A DNA stretch of 64,000 nt from Rapana venosa (Eukaryota > Mollusca > Gastropoda > Neogastropoda > Muricidae), in NCBI GenBank assembly GCA_028751875.1, contig CM054134.1, forward strand, positions 42,475,594-42,539,593. Direction: 5' to 3'. The stretch's first letter is position 1, and the number at the start of each line of letters is the position of its first letter. Both the position numbers and the translations under genes were made by a program. The notes beneath the pieces are model-generated. The model ran no database searches, was not told where the DNA came from, and saw nothing but the letters and a program-made list of their open reading frames with translations. This document shows positions 13,001-23,290 of the stretch, one piece after another.

Positions 13001-16000
13001 TCCATTATTCTCGATATAAAAGAATAAAAGAATAGAATGGTAACTTCAGTTTCAGTTCTTGCTTCCTAGTGGTGAGTTTGTGCCCAACGTCTTCAGGTCT
13101 GGAGACTGGCATGAGGACAGATGCTGGAGGGATATTAGGATGGGCACCAATCAGAGCGTGGATCTCACACAGTCTGTGTCTGTGCCTGGGTTATTATTGT
13201 CATTATTTTTAGAGGGCATTTAGGTCATGTCCTGTGTCTGTTGGATCAAAATAGGCACCACTGAAGTGACCCAGCTGAAGTGCAGGACCTTTCCGGTCAG
13301 TGGCCTTATTGTGGCTTGAAACCCCCCTGTCCTGTAGACCCCTAGCCCAGGGAGTGTAACAGAATGAGTTACGGTATTTGTGTGTTTCATGGAGCTCTGA
13401 TGAGCTGTAGAGGGGCTGTAATACTTAGCATGCCACAGATAAAAATAAAAAACAAACCCAAAACCTCCACCCACACATGCACCCCACAAGCATGGATGAA
13501 TTCACACACATGTGCATGTATTCACACACACTCATTCACACTTACTCAAATCATGCATAATGCTGGTTAATGCTAGAGACATATTTTTTATTGTATGTAT
13601 GCACATGCAAGTAGTGACTGTAAATTGCACAGATTTCTTTCTTCAGGTCATCATGGATGTGGGATGTGGAACTGGCATTCTCAGTTTGATGTGCGCCAAG
13701 TATGGACAGCCCAAACAGGTGTCAACCAGGTTTTTCTCTTACTCTTCTGTGTATGTCTGCATGCGTTTGTGTGTATGTATGTGTGTTTAAGAGAGTGGAA
13801 ATAGATTAGATTCTGCCTCTGCAACAAACTCCCAAGCTGTGAAGCATAATCAGAACAGTAGGAAATGTAGCCTCTGTAGAGAGGCTGTGGACATGCTGCT
13901 ATTCACCGTGAAGGGGAGACGGTGTATGTGGGCAGAAGTCACAACTACCGCCCAAGGAAATAAAGCTTGGCACAATATGCTGATGTGTCCTGTTTTGGTA
14001 ACACAGGTTGCGTTCTTACTCCTGCAAGGGAGGCAATTAGGACCACTCCATCATGTGTGTGTGTGTGTGAGTGTGTGTGCGCGCTATGCGCGCGCGCGTG
14101 TTGTGGTGTGCATGGATCTATGTGTGTATGCATTATACTATATGCATGTTTGTGTGTAAAGGCACCATAAAAAGGTTGTAATTTTGGAAAAAAACCTTCT
14201 TATGCATTTAGATGGTTTGCTTGTTGAAATAGTTTACTGAATGGCATTTAACAAACTTGTTCTGGAGGGGAAGGATGGGACTCCAACAAAATCACTTTGC
14301 TGTCTTAGGTCCTTTGTTTAATTGAAGCTCATAATTCTGATACTTATAGTAAGTACATCACATATGATATGTTAAGAAACCTCCCGTGGAGATGGTGGGG
14401 GCTCTTTCAGTATATTGAATAACATTCCTGCCTTCTAGAAATTCTGTTTGAAAAATTTTTTCGTTTGCTATCACTGTCTTTGTTTCTGTCTTTTCCCTTA
14501 CCTTTCTGTCCTCTCCCTCTGCTGACTATTTTCTGTCTTTCCTGTCCAGTCTCGTGCTTTTTTTCCCAGCAAATCAGACAAATCTTTTGTACATGAATTT
14601 TTTTATATGCCGCTCTTCAGTCAGAATATGTCAGCTTAGGCCAGTGGGCATACTTCCTGTAGAGTTACAAGCACAGGAGAAGAAAAAAATGTTTATATGG
14701 CATTTTTATACCTAGACATGCTCCATATTCGTCTCAATCTATCTACAAAGTTTTTACTATGTTAGTGGTCATGATCAGATTATGGTGCTGCTGTACAATT
14801 TCTTTTATCTCTCTTCATTAATCTGTACCTGCCTACCAAAACTATGCTGCACATGAACTTGGGTTTGATTTGGCTCCTCTTTTACCTCTCCCTATTCATC
14901 TGAATCTATCTATAAAGTCTGTACTATGTTAACAATACTGATTGCGGTGTTGGTGTAGGTGTATGCAGTGGAGGCCAGTGACATGGCAGATTACACGCAG
15001 AAGGTGGTGGATGACAATGGGCTGACTGAGGTGATCACTGTCAAACACAGCTATGTGGAGGATCTCACCCTGGAACACTCTGTTGACCTCATCATCTCTG
15101 AGTGGATGGGGACTTTGCTTCTGGTGAGGATTGGTGTTGGTGGTTCTGTGTGTGTGTGTGTGTGTGAGACAATTACAAACTTACGTTTGCTGATGACACT
15201 GATGGCCTAGCTGGAAAAGAGAAAGAGCTAGTCAACTTGGTAAATCACCTTGATGAAGCCTCTTTGGCATATGGCATGTAGATCAGTGCAGAGAAAACCA
15301 AGTGGATGACAAATAGTGCCAATGGCATCAACACTGACATTATTATAGACAACAAGAAAATTGAGACTGTCCATAGCTTTAAATATCTGGGAGCTTTAGT
15401 ATTGGATGAAGGATCATATTCTGAAGTTCTCTCCAGCATAGCCCAGACCATAGCTACAATGACCCAACTGAAAGTCCTGTGGAAGGACAAGATCACTATC
15501 AGCTTTAAGATCAGACTGTTGCATTCCCTGGTCATGTCCATATTTTTGTTATGCATGTGAAACATGGACCACAACAGCAGACATTGAAAGAAGGAAACCG
15601 GCAATAGAGGTGAGATGCTTTCACAAACTTCTTGGTATCTCATACATAGATCACATAACTAACAAGGAAGTGAAAAAAAGAATTGAAAATGTCACCAGGC
15701 CATATGAAGAGCTCCTGACCAGTGAAAAAACAAACCGAAGTGGTACAGGCACATCACAGAGACATCTGGACTGGCCAAGACTTGTCCTACAAGGAACAGT
15801 ATAAGGAGGGATACAAAGGGGCAGTCAGAGAAAACGATGGGAAGACAACTTCAGAGAGTGGACTGGCCTTGAGTGGAAGGACTTGTTGCAGAAAGTTGAG
15901 AACCTTGAGGTGTAGAGGAAGCTGGCTGCAAAATCTTCATTGGTGATCCAATGGTCTGTGAGACTACGGGATATGTGAAGGTGAATATTCTTATACATTT

Positions 16001-17501
16001 TAAAGCTGAAACTGAACTGAATTCTTATGAGCAGTTACAAGTAGACTTTGTAAAGCTTATAGTGTGCTTGTTGAATGTGTGCAGTTTGAGATGATGGTGG
16101 AGTCAGTGCTCATTGCCCGTGAGAAGTTTCTGGCTCCAGGGGGGATGCTGTGGCCATCCCTGGCCAAACTCTTTATGGTTCCTGTCAAGGCTGCTGAGCT
16201 GTACAGAGACAGTGTTGACTTCTGGTCAGACCAGTACGGGTTTGATCTGTCCTGTTTAAAGTGAGTGGCTTTGTTTTAAACAGTTTGTGGGTTATCAGCA
16301 TCACTTTTGAATTTCAGTATCAAGCAGTTTCATATCATCAGTGCTTTTTGCTTAGTATCCATTTCTTCTTCATTCTTTGGCTGGACCTCCCAGGTCAGAT
16401 ATTTGCATATGTGACCATTTTTACCCACCATTAAGGTAGCTGCATTCTGATTTGGGAGATGATATCTAAAATGACACCAGTGTGCTTGCATTTAGAAAAA
16501 AACCCTTTTTTGTCATCTGTTCTTACCTGCACACAATGGCCTACTTCTTTGAAAGGCAGAATGGTTTTTAATGTGTGCACAAGATGTTCTGCATGAATTT
16601 GCACACTGGGTCTTGGTTTATAGTCTCATCCAAAGGACCTAGGGGGGAGTGGGGTCAGTGCTGATGTTAACTCGAGAGGAAAGATCCCCTAAATGGGCAT
16701 CTTGGTGGTGACTCGAACCCAGGCTTAGTCCCGGCATGTCAAATTGTGAACCTAGTGCTCTTACCACTAGGCTATTCTGCTTCCCCAATCCCTTCACTTG
16801 ATTTTCCTCAGTTCCTGACTGGGCACACATTTATCTTTTATCTTTTGTGAAATAATAAAGTATTTGTATTGAATTGAATCTGTCATTCCCTTATGGACCC
16901 ATAAAGATGTGTTTGGTTTCAATGTTCATTTTTTGATTGACACAGACTTAAAGACATGAAACTGTACCTGTAGAATAACTATTTCAAAATAAATATTTAT
17001 GTGACATAATTGTGAGTGTGATCATTATGTTGGCAGGTCTGTGGCCATCAGCGAGTTTCTGCACAAGCCAAACCACAACTTCAGGTTGAAGCGCGACAAC
17101 TGCATGGCCACAGAGGCCAGGCTGCTGGAACTGGACCTTGGCCAGCTTCAGGTGTCAGACCTGGAGGAGATGACCTGTCCCTTTCAGTTCACACTGACCA
17201 GCTCAGGCACCATGCATGGCTTTTGCACCTGGTTTCAGGTGGATTTTCTGGGATTGGGATCTGACATCGCCACAACCTATCTCAGCACGGGTCCTGATCA
17301 TGAGTGAGTTAGCGCTGTGTTTATGAGCTTTTTCTTTGAGTTCAAGCACAGGCTCCCCCCCCCCCCCCCATCCATTTTCTCACACCTACATCCACACACA
17401 CATTCACAATCTCCTCTGTCTCTCAGTCTCTGTCTGTCTCTGTCTCTCTGTCTGTCTGTCTGCTCTGTCTCCTGTCTTCTCTTTCTTCTGTCTGTCTCTC
17501 C

Positions 17502-17539
<38 letters not shown>

Positions 17540-19958
17540 TATATATAGATATATTGTGTGTGCTTGTTTGCGTGTACATGCATGCACGCATGCTCTTGTG
17601 TTTGTACCTGTGTTTGTGTGCATGTATTTGTATGGAGAAGAACATACATTTTGAAATACCGTAACAATTTTTCTGTGCTAATTGTTCTTGTTTTTTTGTG
17701 GTGTTTTTTTTAGAGAGAAAAGCCAGATTTTATATATTATGAAAAAATCATTTTGAATAAAAAAACCTTCTCAACCTTCTCAGTCTTATTCTGTTTTCAT
17801 GATATTTCAACATTGACAACACCTTTTTCAGACCTACCCATTGGAAGCAAAACCTGTTTCTGCTGGACAGAGGGTTGTCGGTATCAGAGGGTGACCTCCT
17901 ACAGGGTCAGGCCAAGATTTATCGTCACAGCGAGTGGAGGAGACACATACGCATGTTGCTCACCTTCACCCATATAGGTCAACAGTCAGGACAGGTAGGT
18001 TGTCTTCATCATGACCTTCACCCATATAGGTCAACAGTCAGGACAGGTAGGTTGTCTTCATCATGACCTTCACCATATAGGTCAACAGTCAGGACAGGTA
18101 GGTTGTCTCATCATGACCTTCACCCATATAGGTCAACAGTCAGGACAGGTAGGTTGTCCTCATCTTGACCTTCACCCATATAGGTCAACAGATTTGTTTT
18201 ATTTTGGTTTATTTCAATCTTTTGTTTCGAGGATAATGGAATAAGCACTCATGCTTTTTTTCCATCCAGTCCCCGTGTGTATGCAGTTTTATAAATTTTG
18301 TCATCCGTTCCCACTGGCACACAATGGCCTACTCTTTCGAAAAGCAGAACGGGTTTTAACATGTGCGCAAGTTGTTCTGTGTGCGTTCGCGCATGGGACC
18401 TCGGTTTATAGTCTCATCCGAAGGATTTTTGGGAAGAGTGGAGTCGGCACTGATGTTAACTCTGGACAAAAAATCCTCTTGAACGAGATTTGAACCCGGG
18501 TCAGCAGATGCATCACTCTAACCACCAGGCTACCTGTCTCCCCTGTCAGGAGGACAGGTAGGTTGTCTTCATCATGACCTTCACCCATATAGGTCAACAG
18601 TCAGGACAAGTAGGTTGTCTTCATCATGACCTTCACCCATATAGGTCTACAGTCAAAACAGGTAGGTTGTCTTCATCATGACCTTCACCCATATAGGTCA
18701 ACAGTCAAAACAGGTAGGTTGTCTTCATCATGACCTTCACCCATATAGGTCAACAGTCAGGACAGGTAGGTTGTCTTCATCATGACCTTCACCCATATAG
18801 GTCAACAGTCAGGACAGGTATGTTGTCTTCATCATGACCTTCACCCATATAGGTCAACAGTCAGGACAGGTAGGTTGTCTTCATCCCTGGTCCTCAGGTA
18901 GAACACTGGGTTCAGCAATGGTGTGTGTGTGTGCGCGCGTGCGTGTGTGTTTGTGTGCGCGCGTGCGTGTGCGTGTGTGTGCGCGCGTGCATGTGCGTGT
19001 GTGAGTGTGTGTGTATGTGTGTGCGCATAAACTTGAAATATCTTATGTTATTTGAGGAAAGTTGCATGTGTGTAAATAATTTGAGTGCAAGCGCTTCGAT
19101 TGATTATTTTTACAAGATTCAGCGCTATATAAATTCCATATATTATTATTATTATTATTTTGTTTTGCTTTTCTGATAGCTTTTGTGGTATAAGCACTGT
19201 ATCACTTAGACCTTGTCCATCCACTGCAGGTGTAGCCCTCTGTAGCTGCCTGCCTGCCATCAGTTCCTATCTTGTTCCTCTCTGTGCCGTTATGGTTGCC
19301 ACATTCGTGTTTTGGGAATGATGTCTAAATAAAACACCAGTATTTAAGCATGTACGTACACCTGCAGGTATACAGGTGTATTCACCAACAAGGTACACGC
19401 ATATGGACGTTGTATCTATTAAGGTTGTTGTTGTCTTCGATTTTACGTCTGTTCACTCTCAGTGATATTAGACGAGAAAAAACCCCCACATATATACAAG
19501 GGGTGTATCTATTAAGGTACACATGCATACATATGCTCATTCGCATATGCATCTACACACATGTATGTGAATATGAATGCCTTTTTATATCAAAATCATG
19601 AGAAGTTCATATGGGTTACAGACATAGCTAAAAACAACAAATCAACATTTATCACATAAAATAGCACAAATCGGCATCACAGTTTCATGTATATGCTCAC
19701 ATTCACATGCGCACACACACAGGCACAGGAACAGACACATATATGTACTGGCTGGGCTCTGGGTAACATGAAATAAAATGATAGTGATTTACATATCTAA
19801 AAAAGCCAATGAAAAATAGATTTTCCCTTTGTTTCAATTGAACAAAAGCTTTCCTTTGTGTTATGATTATACTATGTTTTTGTTGTAATTTCATTTGCAT
19901 TTTTCTTTCTTTGTTTCAGTCTACGGAGTATGAAAAACTCTTCCATATTTGGCGGTAG
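9914..19958 (+). CDS. PRMT2: Protein arginine N-methyltransferase 2 (SH3-domain PRMT), nine coding exons
   Basis: The enzyme transfers methyl groups from S-adenosylmethionine to arginine in nuclear proteins; vertebrate PRMT2 is a weak type I enzyme and nuclear-receptor coactivator. Coding segments: 9914-10099, 10842-11018, 12440-12529, 13647-13718, 14959-15123, 16085-16260, 17037-17303, 17832-17994, 19920-19958. They total 1335 nt, giving 444 residues plus TAG, close to the 433 of human PRMT2. All introns are GT-AG and all phases join. Domain order: acidic N-terminus (1-46), SH3 (about 47-103, WWW at 81-83), YFGSYG (114-119), SAM-binding VGCGTG (156-161) with acidic E180, double-E loop SEWMG...FE with E223 and E232, THW loop at 380-382, and a C-terminus ending FHIWR as in vertebrate PRMT2. 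No motif is broken. The introns hold SINEs, a LINE fragment and a 52-bp minisatellite at the exon 8 donor. Assignment to PRMT2 rests on the SH3 plus C-terminal tail. Confidence 0.95.
10842..11018 (+). CDS. PRMT2: PRMT2 exon 2 (rest of SH3, YFGSYG)
   Basis: 59 codons, phase 0 on both sides (acceptor TGCAG, donor CTT|GTAAGT). It carries LSFSRGE, the EHWWWAE tryptophan ridge, GYVPVNH and DDEYFGSYG, which begins the methyltransferase domain. Confidence 0.95.
12030..12212 (+). mobile_element. Decayed SINE-C fragment in PRMT2 intron 2
   Basis: The pattern cctcatccactagatcttga, gtggtggtctgggtactgtt, cataattatttt, aaagagagttggccctgac and ctcatagggatac matches the middle of SINE-C (compare about 58700-58870). 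Confidence 0.6.
12306..12424 (+). repeat. (AATAC)n-like pentanucleotide repeat next to PRMT2 exon 3
   Basis: Degenerate aatac/agtac/aatgc pentamers span about 120 bp and end 15 bp before exon 3. It is the complementary-strand equivalent of the (TATTG)n arrays elsewhere in the window. Confidence 0.85.
12440..12529 (+). CDS. PRMT2: PRMT2 exon 3
   Basis: 30 codons, phase 0 on both sides (acceptor TTTGCAG, donor AAG|GTCAGT). It encodes KLHHEMLSDRPRT and YQRAIQDN, the helix typical of PRMTs before the SAM motif. Confidence 0.95.
12811..13040 (+). mobile_element. SINE-A 3' two-thirds in PRMT2 intron 3
   Basis: It runs from the core (gactataaaccgaggccccg) through acatcttgcgcacacg, aagagtaggccattgtg and ggggactggatgt to attctcgatataaaagaat. 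It lacks the tRNA head. Confidence 0.9.
13647..13718 (+). CDS. PRMT2: PRMT2 exon 4 (SAM-binding motif I)
   Basis: 24 codons, phase 0 on both sides. It encodes VIMDVGCGTGILSLMCAKYG, the glycine-rich SAM-binding loop, complete. Confidence 0.96.
14959..15123 (+). CDS. PRMT2: PRMT2 exon 5 (post-I motif and first Glu of the double-E loop)
   Basis: 55 codons, phase 0 on both sides. It begins VYAVEAS (SAM-ribose-binding Glu) and ends IISEWMGTLLL, with catalytic Glu 223. Confidence 0.96.
15171..15960 (+). mobile_element. Decayed RTE-like LINE reverse-transcriptase fragment in PRMT2 intron 5
   Basis: It is in the same sense as PRMT2. Conceptually it carries the palm motif LTFADDTDGLAG near 15180-15215, then SAEKTKWMT, SFKYLGAL and, after a frameshift near 15550, YACETWTTTADIERR, then FHKLLGISYIDH. 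A TAG near 15280 and later frameshifts disable it. The motif order (FADD, FKYLG, YxxETW, LLGI) matches the C-terminal half of endonuclease/RT proteins and the copy at 53.8-54.6 kb. A (GT)n tract lies at its 5' truncation point. Confidence 0.8.
16085..16260 (+). CDS. PRMT2: PRMT2 exon 6 (second Glu of the double-E loop)
   Basis: 58 codons plus 2 nt. It begins FEMMVESVLIARE (catalytic Glu 232) and continues LAPGGMLWPSLAKLFMVPV. The final Lys codon is completed by exon 7. Confidence 0.95.
16372..16786 (-). mobile_element. SINE-B, full-length copy in PRMT2 intron 6
   Basis: The minus-strand head is at 16786 (gaagcagaatagcctagtgg, B-box ggttcgagtca), then the core near 16610, and a B-type 3' end (attctgatttgg, acccaccattaaggtag) ending near 16372. 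It is antisense to PRMT2. Confidence 0.85.
17037..17303 (+). CDS. PRMT2: PRMT2 exon 7
   Basis: Acceptor TTGGCAG; 1 nt completes Lys 289, then 88 codons plus 2 nt. It encodes KSVAISEFLHKP, the beta-barrel part, TMHGFCTWFQVDF and LSTGPDH. The donor is GA|GTGAGT. Confidence 0.95.
17355..17548 (+). repeat. Poly-C, (CTGT)n/(CT)n and (TA)n simple repeats in PRMT2 intron 7
   Basis: A poly-C run at 17355-17369, CTCTGTCTGT repeats at 17412-17500 and (TA)n at 17507-17552. Open frames across it are periodicity artefacts. Confidence 0.9.
17832..17994 (+). CDS. PRMT2: PRMT2 exon 8 (THW loop; 3' end is the first unit of a minisatellite)
   Basis: 1 nt completes Glu 378, then 54 codons ending CAG|GTAGGT. 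It encodes PTHWKQNLFLLD, SEGDLLQGQAK and EWRRHIRMLLTF. The final HIGQQSGQ is encoded by the first copy of the 52-bp minisatellite unit, which then repeats ten more times in the intron. Use of any later donor adds out-of-frame sequence and reaches a stop inside the second extra unit. Confidence 0.92.
17961..18889 (+). repeat. 52-bp minisatellite made of PRMT2 exon 8 end plus its splice donor (11 units)
   Basis: Each unit reads CCTTCACCCATATAGGTCAA, CAGTCAGGACAG, then GTAGGTTGTCTTCATCATGA. The first unit straddles the exon 8/intron 8 boundary at 17994/17995. Units are over 90% alike by eye; variants include caaaacag, gtctacag, acaagtag and gtatgttg. Unit 5 is split by a SINE-A at about 18191-18541. 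The array ends at ttcatccctgg near 18889. Confidence 0.95.
18191..18541 (-). mobile_element. SINE-A, full-length, inserted in the 52-bp minisatellite
   Basis: It is complete on the minus strand, from the head near 18541 (gggagacaggtagcctggtg, B-box gggttcaaatc) to the tail near 18200 (cctcgaaacaaaag). It interrupts a repeat unit between caacag and tcagga, and is antisense to PRMT2. Confidence 0.9.
18920..19025 (+). repeat. (GT/GCGC)n simple repeat
   Basis: GTGT/GCGCGTGC tract of about 105 bp with alternating purine-pyrimidine composition. Confidence 0.9.
19087..19162 (+). mobile_element. CR1-like LINE / SINE-C 3' tail with (ATT)n
   Basis: It carries cgcttcgattgat, acaagattcagcgctata and taaattccatat followed by (ATT)n, the full 3'-terminal signature of the tail family, in PRMT2 intron 8. 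Confidence 0.75.
19920..19958 (+). CDS. PRMT2: PRMT2 exon 9 (last 12 residues and stop)
   Basis: Acceptor TTTGTTTCAG, phase 0. It encodes STEYEKLFHIWR then TAG at 19956-19958. The terminal IWR and the preceding EK match the vertebrate PRMT2 C-terminus, which supports this very short exon. Confidence 0.9.
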   Translation, partial: STEYEKLFHIWR

Positions 19959-20650
<692 letters not shown>

Positions 20651-20657
20651 TCACATG

Positions 20658-20952
20658 TAAAGGGCTTACATAGAAATTAGTTTACACAAATTTACTGAAT
20701 AATGACTCATATGATATTGCACAACTTTTACAAAATGATCATGTAATTCACGTATAAATTACATGGAAATTTGTTTGCACAAATATACTGAATAATGACT
20801 GATATATAATCTGCACAACTTTTACAAAAAGATCACTAAAGCATATAATCACATATAGGCATATAATCACATACAAAGGGCTTACATAGAAAATTGTTTG
20901 AACAAATGTACTGAATAGTGAAATATATATAAATACATAACTTTCATAACCA
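20658..20952 (+). repeat. Three diverged tandem copies of a ~110-bp unit
   Basis: Landmarks gcttacatagaaatt, gtttacacaaatttactgaa, taatgactcata and cacaacttttacaaaa recur three times with substitutions and length changes. Confidence 0.7.
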
Positions 20953-20964
20953 AATTGATTAAAG

Positions 20965-21480
20965 CTATAGCCAAATGGTTAAGACTGTACAACTTCAATT
21001 TGTTGGTCCATGAAATCATGGGTTCAGATCTTGGCAGCACCATCTGGCTAAATTAAAGATGGGGATTTTTGCAATCTTCCAGGTCAATTTAAAGTGCAGG
21101 ACTGCCAGTGCCTTCATTCCCCTCTAGCATATACATGTGCAGAAGATCAATATGCACATTAAAGATCCCATATTTCATGTCAGCATTCAGTGGGTTATGG
21201 AAACTTGAACACGCCCAACACACACAAAAATGAGCTGCTCTGTAGTTTGAACATTGGTTTAGGTCAGGGGCTGACTTCCTGCAGAATTATAAACAAAACG
21301 AAGCATTCAGTGGGTTATGGAAACATGAACACGCCCAACACACACAAAAATGAGCTGCTCTGTAGTTAGAGAATGATTTAGCAAGGGACTGTACATTCGC
21401 AAATTCTTAACCAACAAGATTCGTGGTTTAAACAAACAGCCCAACACAAAAAAATGAGCATGTATGATTTGAACTTGTTT
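20965..21480 (+). mobile_element. SINE-D (tRNA-derived) followed by tandem duplicates of its 3' part
   Basis: The A-box-like tagccaaatggttaagac (20969-20986) and B-box ggttcagatc (21021-21030) are followed by a distinct body (cattaaagatcccatatttc). The block gcattcagtgggttatgg...tgagctgctctgtagtt occurs at 21183 and again at 21303, and a degenerate third copy runs to about 21480. It shares no core with families A-C. Confidence 0.65.
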
Positions 21481-22341
21481 AGTCAGGTGACTTCCTGCAG
21501 AATTTTAACCAAATCTAGGCAAGGCAGGCACCAAATCTCACACCAGTAAGGGAATGCAGAGATGGAGAGATGAACAAATCACGAAGGAATATAATCACAA
21601 ATTCCGCCCCTTCTGATCAAAGTCGTGAGTTTAAAAACAAGACTGCAAGAAGAAAGAGACAGAAATTATGCATTATATACTTATCTTAATCTTGACTGTC
21701 AGGAACATTTTGTACTCAAATTCTACTCAAGCTGCCATATGTGTTCTCTAGCACTCTATAATGTGATTTTTGAATGAACAGCTAAACCAGATTGGAGTCT
21801 ACCTTTATGTGTGTCTTAAATAGTTTTTCAACATTATTTTGAGACAGTTCAAAGTATCCGTGGTCCCTCATTAGTTTATATGTGAATGTGCTCAAACTTG
21901 ATCATAACTGGTTTTTTGTAAGCATACAATGTATGTAAACTGAATCCACTAATGTGTCTACATGTCTGAAGGATAAAAACAGAAAAAAGAAGCATTTTTA
22001 TGCTGCCATGAAGATATTTTTGTACATAGTTGATGATATCAAAACCTCATGTTATTTTTGGATTTGGATGAGAAATGTGACGCAGCTGCATGTGTGAAAC
22101 TAAGGAGAAACTGAGAGAACCATACAGCAGCTGTTCAACACTTCAGAGAAGGGGGAAAATGACAGCTCTGTCAATAAAGTTTAAAACATTAAGTGAATTT
22201 TTCTTTTTGTTTGTTTTGGTTTGTTTCTCCATAACAATACATGACTGATTTTGACAAAAACTCAGGTGATTTTTGTTGTTGTTGTGAGCAAGGTTAGTGA
22301 TAGAACTGAAAGCATGTGACAATATGAATTTACCCTTGCAG
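21481..22341. other. AT-rich stretch with a possible PRMT2 poly(A) signal
   Basis: AATAAA at 22173-22178 is the first canonical plus-strand signal I find after the PRMT2 stop, implying a 3' UTR of about 2.2 kb if used. An acceptor-like tract (tttacccttgcag) closes the stretch at 22341. Confidence 0.35.
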
Positions 22342-22454
22342 GCTCCTAGACTTGAGGTTGGCTATGCCATCCAAAATGTGTAAGAAGCAACTCTTCCCAA
22401 GTGATGAAGATTCTGTTGTATGGAAAGAATGTTCCCTAAAAATTGTCCTGAGTG
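22342..22454 (+). CDS. Putative exon 1 of an unrecognised small gene
   Basis: The stretch is preceded by acceptor TTTACCCTTGCAG and ends AGTG|GTAAGA. The open frame includes ATG at 22364 and reads MPSKMCKKQLFPSDEDSVVW, then KECSLKIVLS. If translation starts at 22364, it contributes 30 codons plus 1 nt. The frame is also open upstream of the ATG (LLDLRLA), so it may be an internal exon. It joins in phase to 27348-27538. I recognise no family. Confidence 0.4.
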
Positions 22455-22490
22455 GTAAGAAGGGTGGTGGTGGTGGGGGGGGGGGAGGTC
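22455..22490 (+). repeat. (GGT)n/poly-G tract just after a putative donor
   Basis: ggtggtggtgg then a poly-G run about 20 bp downstream of the putative GTAAGA donor. Confidence 0.7.
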
Positions 22491-22744
22491 TGTTTAAAAT
22501 GTTGTAGAATTTTGATTTGTAAGGAGATTTTTAGTTGTTTTGGTGTGAAATATTATTAGAAGCAGAATGGTAAAGTAATAATCCTGTAATAATCCTTGCC
22601 TCAAGCATTTGCCAAAAAAAAAAAAAAAGTAAGAGTTACTTAATTCTGCCAATGAAATGAAAAGTTTTGTGAGAAAGACTGTTTTTCCAGTCACTGAATT
22701 TGGTACAGTGAGGTAGCCCTTTGTTGTTTTTTTTTTTTTGTGTA

Positions 22745-23290
22745 CTGTAGGATGTGATCTTCATATGACTGTCATCATTTTATTTTCTGATGGTATAAAT
22801 TGATCTTTATGTGGCTGATGTATTTCTTTTTCTTATCATAGGATTGAATCTTCATATGGCTGGGTTGTTTAATTTTCTTCTTGTGGGATTTTATTTGCAT
22901 AGCTGCTTCATTTTAGTTTCTTATATTGGGATTTTTTAAAATATGTATTAGGATATGTAGGGGGACGGGATAGCTCAGTGGTCAGAGCACTCGCTTTCCC
23001 CCAGCCAAGTTAAGCATCGTCGAGCGTGGTTACCACTTGGATGGGTGACCATTTGCGCGCCTTGGCTTCAGTACAGTTCCCCCAGTTCACCCAGCTGTAA
23101 ATGGGTACCTGCCCTCTTTAGGGTCAGGGAAGGTAAAGCAGCGAGGGAGAGGAGATGGGCGCCACCCTCAATATGCTGGCCCTAGAGAAGTGAGGTCTCT
23201 GACGCCTGGCTCCCCTACGACCTTATAGGTTATGGGACTCCTTTACTTTTCTTACTAGTAGGATATGATCTTCATATGGTCAGTACTTCC
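22745..23290 (+). repeat. Degenerate ~46-bp tandem repeat interrupted by a SINE
   Basis: About five copies of a unit like ggatttgatcttcatatggc followed by a T-rich stretch, at about 22749, 22795, 22842, 22888 and 22950/23260. The last is split by the composite SINE at 22958-23250. Confidence 0.6.
22958..23250 (+). mobile_element. Composite tRNA / 5S-rRNA-like SINE
   Basis: The head ggggacgggatagctcagtg with A-box tagctcagtggtcagagc is joined to a 5S-rRNA-like block at 23005-23050: agttaagcatcgtcgagcg then tggttaccacttggatggg and tgacc. This block matches the internal control region of eukaryotic 5S rRNA (AAGC...TGGTTAGTACTTGGATGGGAGACC). An unrelated body follows. The flanks share aggatatg on both sides (22952 and about 23261), a likely target-site duplication. 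Confidence 0.75.

Noticed and set aside
23005..23050. A 5S rRNA gene
   Set aside because: Only the internal control region is present. The 5' and 3' parts of 5S rRNA are missing and it is joined to a tRNA-like head, so it is a SINE module.
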